From the NCBI RefSeq assembly GCF_042477335.2, contig NC_091247.1:38429501-38493500 (forward strand): DNA of 64,000 bases. The letters are read 5' to 3'. Positions within the stretch are counted from its first letter, which is position 1, and each line of letters begins with the position of its first letter. This document shows positions 56,508 through 64,000 of this stretch, piece after piece. A program made the position numbers and the translations under genes. The stretch is from Ovis canadensis (taxonomy: Eukaryota > Chordata > Mammalia > Artiodactyla > Bovidae). The notes under the pieces were generated by a model. That model was not told the DNA's origin and did not search any database. It saw only the letters and a list, made by a program, of their open reading frames with translations.

Positions 56508-58237
56508 CTGCGGGTCGAAGGGGCAGTTGTTGAAGGGCGCGGGCAGATTTCACAATCGGCGATGGCCCCGCACCTCCCTGCCTAGAGGTGAAATATGCCA
56601 GTTTCCCACAGAAGCCGTCTGCCGTGTCCTTTGTTGAGCTTCTCGCAGGGACAGGAAGCTGACTGGCTGGTGACCCCCCGTCTTCATCTAATTTTATCAC
56701 CATCAACAGCACTGCGGAACCTGCACTGCTGTGTGGATTTCGGGGTGAGCCGACACACTGGCACCGGGCCCCCTCAACTGCAACAGTGAAGAGACTGTGG
56801 CGGGAGCCCCCAACCTGGTCTCCCTTGCCTGTGCCGACGCCTCCCCCAGCACCTATTCTCTGAGCAGCTCTGTGTGACAGAAGCTTAAGAAACATACCTT
56901 TTCCTTTAAAGGTATGTTTATTCAAGTACGGATCCCAGTTACACTGGTGATTTTTTGTGTCATGCCAAGTCTCAATTAACTTCCGTCTATTGGCAGGAAT
57001 GACATTCCCGTTTGAAGTTCTCATTTCAAACTGTCCAAATAAGAGCTTAGAAAACACATTTTCATAGATCACTTTGTTTTCACAAATCTGTTCTCCAGTG
57101 TCTCGGATAATTCTTCAGATGATTATGAAGATTGTGTAATTGTGGTTGTTTTGCTCTAAACAGAGGTTCTTGCCCCCCTGCTGCAGAACTGCCATGTATG
57201 CAGGCTACTAACTAGAATTCAAGTGACATGTGTCTGCTTGTGACTATGACTATAAAAACACGCTAAACAGTGATTTTGGCTCAGGAGTTACCCTTTGTTT
57301 TTCAAGACACATACTGTGTGCTGACTTTGTTTCAGACCCTCTGGGAGGTGCTGGGGATACAAGGGGAACACAAAGATCTGGTCCTATCCTTGTCTGTACT
57401 CTAACATAGTGGATGGAGACAAGTGAACAGTCACACAAACCACGGTCAGATGTCAACTGTGACAAGTCCTAAAGAGAGAGATCCAGCAGTAAGGACCATC
57501 TCATAACAGGAAGAAGGCAACTCAGTCATGGAAGGCGTCCCTGTACCATGATACCTGTGCTGAGGTCTGAAGGATGACAAGAAGTCAACTAGATGAAGAA
57601 GGGAGGGGAAGAGTGCACCATGCAGTGGGAACAGCATGTGCAAAGGCCCTGTGGTGAGAGAGCCTGACAAGGGCAAGGGACTGAGAGCAGGGCTGGGTGG
57701 GGAGAGGAGAGTGTCTGGCATGAGCTGCTGCTGCACAGGCAAGGGGGTGGGAAGGCGGCAGGTAAGGCAGGCCTGGGAACACAGTATGTCCTGAGCAGCC
57801 ACGGAACACTTTTCCATGTGGTGACATGTTGATTTGAACTTTGGCAGGACTGACCTTGGGAAGCAGGAGATTAGCTTGCAGGAGCCCTCTGAGGAGTCTG
57901 CTGCAGTACATGATGGTGTTTATGGAAACAGAGCAGGCTGTGGCATATGTAAGTCTTGAAGGCATGTGGCTAAGGAGCAAGATGATATCAGGATCGAGGG
58001 TGACCCTGAGTTTCTGGCTCGTACATCACACGGACAGCTGGATGGACAAGTTAACTTCTGGTTCTCGGGGGTGAGAATTACTTGGTTGGGTGCTGGACAG
58101 GTTGAGTCTGTGATTCATCCAAGAGGCAGGTTGGAAGAGTTCAGAGGAGAGAACTGTCCTGGAGATAGTCTCTCATAACAACAAACAAACCCTCAGTGGG
58201 CAGGTCAAGACAAAAAGGCACCTCAGGATGCACTTAC
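56508..58237 (-). other. MXD1: MXD1 intron between the bHLH and zipper exons
   Basis: GTAAGTG at its 5' end and CCCGCAG at its 3' end on the minus strand. On the plus strand, 57,285-57,660 (GGGAGGTGCTGGGGATACAA..., AACAGCATGTGCAAAGGCCC) is an ancient mammalian interspersed repeat of the same class as 43,765-44,070. The reading frame of 190 codons at 56,500-57,072 (minus) is intron sequence. Confidence 0.85.
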
Positions 58238-58352
58238 CTTTATGTGCAATTTGGCTTTTGTTAACAAACTCAACGTAGTGTGTCGATTTGATTCTGGACC
58301 AAGTGGCACCAGCCCCTTCAACTTTTCCAGGCACAAGCGAAGGTGGGCCCGT
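58238..58352 (-). CDS. MXD1: MXD1 coding exon: helix 1, loop and helix 2 of the bHLH domain
   Basis: The exon has one base plus 38 codons (115 bases). The acceptor is GTTTTTGTAG and the donor AAG|GTAAGTG on the minus strand. It encodes [19 protein letters not shown] and then [17 protein letters not shown], the dimerisation part of the basic helix-loop-helix zipper of the MXD family. MXD1 binds MAX and E-box DNA and recruits SIN3-HDAC to repress MYC targets during differentiation. The SIN3-interaction region and most of the basic region belong to upstream exons, which should lie right of the window. Confidence 0.96.
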
Positions 58353-58649
58353 CTACAAAAACAAGATCAAAGAAGCACTCGAGACTTTCATAGCTGGCCA
58401 GAAGGCGCCTGGGAGAACAAGCTCTAACAGAGTATGAAGTTGCCCAGACCCACTGATGGCAAATGCCACCAGGGACTTCTGGCCAAGCGAACATCTTTTG
58501 AAATTAGGCAACTCTGATAAAAACCAAGGAGATGCAAAATCCATGGTTTTCTAAAGTTAAGTCTATAACACACATCAAGGGTAAACACTGATATCTATAC
58601 ACTATACATGCCAGTGAGAGAATCCTTTGAACCCATATATCTCTTTCCC

Positions 58650-59160
58650 CTTTCAGGATCACTAAATAATGACAACTATATCTTGCTGTATATAATATTT
58701 ATCCATGTGAATGACAAATGTGTATGGTTATTTGTTACAATTTTATTAATAATAGCAAAGATTGAAACCCAATCATCAATAGGGACTGGTCAAGTGAATT
58801 ATGGTGCACCCACACAGTAGAGTGCTATGCAGCTATGAAAGACAATGAGAACATGCTCTATGCATTACGAGGAAAGAGCGCTCAGATATGTTGTTAAGAA
58901 AAGAAAAGCAATATACCAAACTATGCCTATAACATGCTATCTTTGAGTAAAAATGGAAGAAAAATAATTTCTTTATTCATGTTTTCTTGTGTGACATAAA
59001 GAAAGTCTGAAATGATACATAAGAAACTAGTAACAGCGACTGGGCAGAGAGGCATCAGGGCTAGTCGGACAGAGAGAAAGAGAGGGAATTTTTACTGAAT
59101 AATTTGTTACAGGTTTTGGTTTTTCAGCCATTCAAAAAGTTAAATGCATTTTCTCAAAAA
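58650..59160 (+). mobile_element. Old L1 3' region, sense (antisense to MXD1)
   Basis: AATAATAGCAAAGATTGAAA, CATCAATAGGGACTGGTCAA, TGCTATGCAGCTATGAAAG and TATGTTGTTAAGAAAAG follow the end of L1 ORF2 and its 3'UTR. Stops and indels show an old copy. Confidence 0.7.
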
Positions 59161-61519
59161 TAAGGAAAAAGCCCATCAGTGGTATTGCTATACCAACAAG
59201 CATGCTGAGAGCTGGCAAGGTCCACCTGTATGACTTGGAGCGGGACAGAATGGGAGGAAGGCCGCCTGAGGCAGAAGCTGCAGACACTCAGTGAAGAGAC
59301 AGCATTTACCACAGACCAGAAGCACAAGAGTCTCTACAATTTTGGAAATGAATACTTCACTGAAACCCTGGAGCCTAGCAGATTCTGGAATGTAAGAAAC
59401 AGCCGAGGTTCAGAGGTCTTGCTTCAGTGAACCTCCACCTCCTCAAGCCTTCGCAGGCCATTCCAGTCCACAGGGCTTCCGCCTTTTCCTGAGTCCTTTT
59501 TATACTATTCACTGGGAAATTCACTGTTCTGCCTGAATTTTTTGGCATTTGTGACTTAACCATTCATTGCTAACTCCTTAGAAAGTTGGGATTACAACTT
59601 AACTATTGTTGGGTTGCCTTGATGCCTTCCCCTCTCATATATATGCTTAATACATGTCTGTTGCATAGATGGTGTCTTCTGTTCCACTGGACCAAGTTTC
59701 TCGGGGCTTGAGTGGTTCTGAGCCCCCACCTCATCTGCTTCTGAGCCTCCTTCCTCATCTAGCTCTCGAGGTTACCCTGAGCTCTCCAAGGCCCCCTAAG
59801 CCCTGATGTCCAGGGGTTAGGAGCTCGAGGAGTCCAGCATTCATTCCTGAGCTAGGAAGATGTAGTGGTACAAATTCTGTACTGTTTTATAAGACTTCTG
59901 CTTGCTCTGAAAACCTGCCCGCGTGGAATGGCCGCAAACGAAGAGTCACATAAGACGTTTGCTCCTTCAACTACTACATGAGGAGAAACACAAACACAGG
60001 ACCTGTGTGTAAAATGTACTTGTTCACCTCTTCATAAAAGAGCCCTGAAAACAGACCCTACTATTAGAAACACTATGAAAAACTATGATTAGGCATATAT
60101 AGTTATCTAACTTATTCCCACTACAAAGTTTACAAAGTTTTTAAAAGTTCAAAAATTAAAATTAGACCTTTTTTCAGCCTGCTCACTGCAAACTCTGCAT
60201 GATTCTCTACAGTGCCATGGTAGTCCTTCTATGATGCGGGTTTATCTACAGATATGAGTATGTGAATTTTTAAGGAAGCTTGTTTTCTGATAAAAATAAT
60301 AAAAGTCATCTTTCCATGCAGTGTCATTTCTAGTTATTCAGGGAGTCGGGCCCAGAAAAGACCATTTCACTCCCCAAATGTGGGTGGCCAAAGAACTATC
60401 CCAGTTGTGAAACTTGAAACCAGCCATTTGACCAATTCAAGCTCAGAGTAATACATGTTCGTTCAGTATTTGCTGACCTAGTTTTATGAAAATAGGACCG
60501 CAGTGCTGCTGGATTTTTGTAGAGATCCAAAGCCAGCTGGTGTCTTTGGAGTGCCTGCCTCGGCCTGCTCCAGCGCCTCACTGCTCCAGCCCCACGGCTG
60601 TCCTGCCCACCATGCCGCACACACATCCGCAGGCTGGTGCCTGGACAGACCTCAGGGGAGGGATGAGGTATGTGAGGAAGCCTCAGTTCTATCATAGAGC
60701 AGTGAAATTCAATTCTTGAGCCAGACACAGAAAAGCAAACAGACCCCTCTGTAGCAGCTTCCACTGAGGGTTCTCGACTCCAAGACACACCCCTACCCCC
60801 AAGCTGGGACCCAGAATCCTTCAGCCAGCCGTGAGCACCCATGGAGCTCCTAGATCTCAAACACGTAGAACAAGCTCCTGTCTCAGCTTTCTGTCCTCAG
60901 TCCTGACCCCTCCCCTGCCCAGGGCTCTGGCCTTCTGGAAGGAGCCTACTGTCCCACCGTGAACCTGGCCTAACCCCCTTTTCCAGGAATTAGCAGGTTT
61001 GGCTACATCGCCTCAACAGGAAGCCCCTCGACACTTCCATCTGACCCTTACTTGGATCCCCTCTCATCACATATTCAGACAGACCTCTTCCTGTTGTCAG
61101 GAGCTGTCTCCCAGCTCCCCAGCCCCACCCTGCCACCAGCAGGAAAGGGTGGTCAAATCCTGGCCCCCCTCCTGCCCCAGCTGCCTCCTCTTTTTGCACT
61201 GATCCAACTGCTTTGTAAGTGATGGACTTTGACAAACCTCATCTGCTGACTCTTCAGAAATATTGCTCTCATTATTGTGAATAGGTTGATATACCTTTGG
61301 TCTACAGTAGTACAGAGAAACCAATCTTTGGATGCTCAGAGTCAAGTGTGGCCTATAACTAGTGATAATTAAACTAGATGCAAACTACAGCTTCTCTTTG
61401 GCGTGCCTTTTTTTAAATATCTCAAATTTTATTTATTTTTGTTTTTAATTATTTTTATATTCTGAATGTGTCAGTCTATACAACCATAATACAACTATAC
61501 AACCAAATATTAGCGTAAT

Positions 61520-61740
61520 GATTAAGGGTAAAGGTTTGGGACTCTGGCCTTGCCACTTATTTCCTGTGTGACCTTAAGCAGATTACTTAACTCCATGCAG
61601 CATCCGTTTCCTTGGCAGTAGAGGAGGATGACAATGCCCCCTGCGAGGCCTGTCGCGAGTATTGACTGAGATGGGTATGGAAGCCCAGACCAGGGTCTGA
61701 CGGGAAGTGCTCTGTATATGGTAGCAGTTATTCTTTCAAT
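61520..61740 (+). repeat. MIR SINE, sense
   Basis: GGACTCTGGCCTTGCCACTT, TTCCTGTGTGACCTTAAGCA, then GATTACTTAACTCC and GGAAGTGCTCTGTATATGGT follow the MIR consensus order. It is among the best-preserved MIR copies here. Confidence 0.75.
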
Positions 61741-62229
61741 CCTAGCTTCCTTTGAGGAAGGATAATTGCTGGGAGCAAACACAGATAATTATAACCCTAT
61801 CATATTCCTTTCAAAGTCAACAGGGAACTCAGAGTGTCTCACTGGGTAAACAGAGGCTGCCTGGTCAAAATCCAGTTCACTCAACTCTTCCTTAAGGAAA
61901 ACGGACATCTTTTATCATTAACAGATTTAGTGGGAAATCTAATCCATTTTCTATGGAGATACAGATCTTGCTTATGCCAAAGGTACTATTTTTTTTTTTT
62001 TAACATTTAAAAAATTAGCAGGGACTTTACAAAGCTAACCCATGCCAAAGGAAAGACTCACTTGGGGCCACCCCCATCATCTGGAGGCAGGACTGGAAGG
62101 GACTCAGCAGTGTGGAGGGAACCATCTAAATCACATGAAGACTCCTGCCTACATCTCAAGTAAAAATTGGGGCAAATATGTACTGACCTTGGAAATGCAA
62201 GCACATTTCCAAATGTGTTATCTATACCC

Positions 62230-62820
62230 AGAAAACCTAAAATATTTCATGTACAATAGCAAGGAGAAAGGAAAGCATGTCTAAGTACAGACTTAAAATA
62301 GTCTGGGAAGGCTCTCTGGGAAGAAAACTATAAAACTTTTCTGAGAGACATAAATGGAAAAAAATAGCACATCCCTAGATATGAACCCTCAAGGTAAAAA
62401 TATCAATGTTATCCAACTTTTTCTACAAATTTAACATAATTCCAGGAGAAAAAAAATCCCCACAGCATTCTTTTTAATGCTGGGAAATTAAACTTAATCT
62501 AGAAGAATAAAGAGACTGCCAAAATTCTTGGAAAAGAAGAATGAAGAGGACTATGCTATACTAATCATTAAGTTGTATTACAAAGTATCAATAATTAAAA
62601 ACAGAATATACTAATATAGGAAAAGGTGGACAAATCAAAGGAAGAGAAGAAAAAATTCCCAGAAACAGACTTAGGAATAGATGTGAATTGAGCATATAAT
62701 GGAGCTAACACTGCAAATCCCTGGAAAAGAACAGATTACTCAGAAAATAGTAGGGGAGTGGGGAATAAATATCCAAAGACATTCTAAATATATTAAACAT
62801 TTAAATATAAAGTATACTTG
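62230..62820 (+). mobile_element. Old L1 ORF2 fragment, sense
   Basis: AATTTAACATAATTCCAGGA, TCTAGAAGAATAAAGAGACT, GGAAAAGAAGAATGAAGAGG and GTATTACAAAGTATCAATAA parallel the distal half of L1 ORF2. It is heavily mutated. Confidence 0.6.
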
Positions 62821-64000
62821 GATATGACTTAGTTCTGTTGTTAGTTTTCCTTAACTCATGTCAGCCATGAATTATGGAAAATTAAACCTGCGAGTGAATG
62901 AGGTCATCAGTGAAGTGGGCTTTGGCCTTTTGGGGGCACTTCCTGCCACTCAAGCTAGGCACTGACAGAAGGTACCTGGGTTCACCAGTGTGCTCTCAGA
63001 CAATTCTGAATGCTGCTTTTTTCATTTCTGCTTCCAGACTCAAGCTACTTTGATTCTATCCACACCTCTCTCGCTCAGGTGAGCAGATTTGTAAATTGAT
63101 GGAAAGATGCAACAAAAAAAAAGTAAGTCTCCAGGCAGAGATGATGCTATTTGCAGACAGTGCTCCTGAATTTACTGTTATCCCTAAAGTTCTTCCTGAC
63201 TTGTATGTAGCCAAGACCAGGAGGAACGGCATGAAAGCAGGTGTGCAGCTGCGTGTGTGAGTGTACTGAGAGAGAGGCACTGTTATTAGACATTACTCTT
63301 CTTTATGCAGGATGTAACTGAACTCTCTCTGCCAAATTTTCACAGTGAAATGTACGACACAAAAACGTACCAGGCTGGGGCAGAGCGAACAGGATGGTAG
63401 CCAGTGAAGAGGACAGATAAGTAATGAGGTTCATAGACAGAAATCCTGAAATATACACTTGGTTGTTTCATTCACTTATTAACCTCTAGCATCTCTCAAA
63501 GGATTACTATGCACTGCTACCTTCCTAGGTGCTGGTGATAGAATGCTGAGTGAGACAAAGTCACTGCCTTCGAGGTACTAAAAGTTTAAGTTTACTTCAA
63601 ACATATAAACAAATTATTGCAGAATCACTTATCTCAGCTACCTTCAGGCTGTGCCAAATAATAGCTCTCACTGAAAGTTCTAGAATGGACCCTCCTTTGC
63701 CCTCTACCAAACATTATTTTTTTCTTTTCCCTTATCCACATCTTGTTTGACTTAACTTCTCCGTAAGGGTTTTCAAGCTTTCACAGCTTATTAGAAGCTT
63801 GTTTCCCTTTCCAAATAGATAAAATTCATTTATTCTTTCACTTGCATGCTGCAGACCTCCTATGTATCTATTTGTTCTGTTTCTTCCATTACCAACTAAC
63901 AGAAGTGACTGTCTTCCATTTCGTCTTAATCCACTCAAGTCTACAAATAATAAAGCACCTGCAGATGCTGTCCTAAAAGTAGAATCTGATCTCTTTGATA

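Larger units (their letters stand above)
58353..64000 (-). other. MXD1: MXD1 upstream intron, continues past the window
   Basis: Intron sequence 5' of the bHLH exon. I searched it for the short preceding exon expected to encode the start of the basic region (about 30 bases in human by memory) and did not find it, so it is probably beyond 64,000. The intron holds an old L1 (58,650-59,160), a MIR (61,520-61,740), another old L1 (62,230-62,820) and an L2-like fragment near 63,470-63,590. No ruminant SINE is seen. Confidence 0.75.

Noticed and set aside
56500-57072. A 190-codon minus-strand open frame next to the MXD1 zipper exon
   Set aside because: It is intronic: the canonical acceptor at 56,508-56,510 and the MXD1 exon phase show that the upstream part is not coding.
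1-64000. CRISPR arrays, insertion sequences, operons, riboswitches
   Set aside because: The DNA is mammalian. The only tandem arrays are microsatellites, and spaced direct repeats are SINE copies or target-site duplications.

Overview
This window is nuclear DNA from a ruminant, most likely a bovid of the cattle lineage. The evidence is the abundance of ruminant-specific repeats: Bov-tA and BovA2 SINEs, BovB (RTE) LINE fragments, young bovine-type L1 3' ends, CHR-type tRNA-derived SINEs and a bovine-type mariner miniature element. Two BovA2 copies end in short AGC/CTG tracts, a hallmark of cattle-type genomes. No bacterial, organellar or viral replicon features are present. The gene order (ASPRV1 next to MXD1, transcribed towards each other) matches the segment corresponding to human 2p13.3. 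The expected location on cattle chromosome 11 is an inference from synteny.

Only two protein-coding genes can be supported. ASPRV1 (plus strand, intronless reading frame at 32,883-33,947) encodes the domesticated retroviral-like aspartic protease of the upper epidermis. Its catalytic core is intact, but its N-terminal part has been rearranged: the codon matching the human start is ATA, and two compensating small indels put about 40 residues into another frame. The 3' half of MXD1 (minus strand) occupies about 51,135 to beyond the right edge. Three coding exons are present (58,238-58,352; 56,348-56,507; 55,975-56,165) with canonical splice sites and matching phases, followed by a long 3'UTR with a good candidate polyadenylation signal near 51,154. 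The 5' exons were not found and should lie beyond base 64,000. The two genes converge, with about 16.6 kb between their likely 3' ends.

Layout: 1-32.2 kb is a gene-free flank rich in repeats, including two insertions that look like twin-primed inversions (an L1 at 8,952-9,573 and a BovB at 17,242-18,573). ASPRV1 lies in 32.2-34.6 kb. From 34.6 to 51.1 kb is the repeat-rich spacer between the two 3' ends. From 51.1 to 64 kb is MXD1, which holds ancient L1, L2 and MIR remnants but no ruminant SINE that I can see.

The genes do not form an operon or a shared pathway. MXD1 is a MAX-binding antagonist of MYC that promotes differentiation, and ASPRV1 is a terminal-differentiation protease of skin, so shared regulation in differentiating keratinocytes is possible but not shown here. 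I found no CRISPR array, intact retrotransposon, endogenous provirus or genuine tRNA/rRNA gene. The most notable items are the ASPRV1 N-terminus, the two inversion-type insertions, and a head-to-head SINE pair next to a local duplication at 28.4-29.0 kb.
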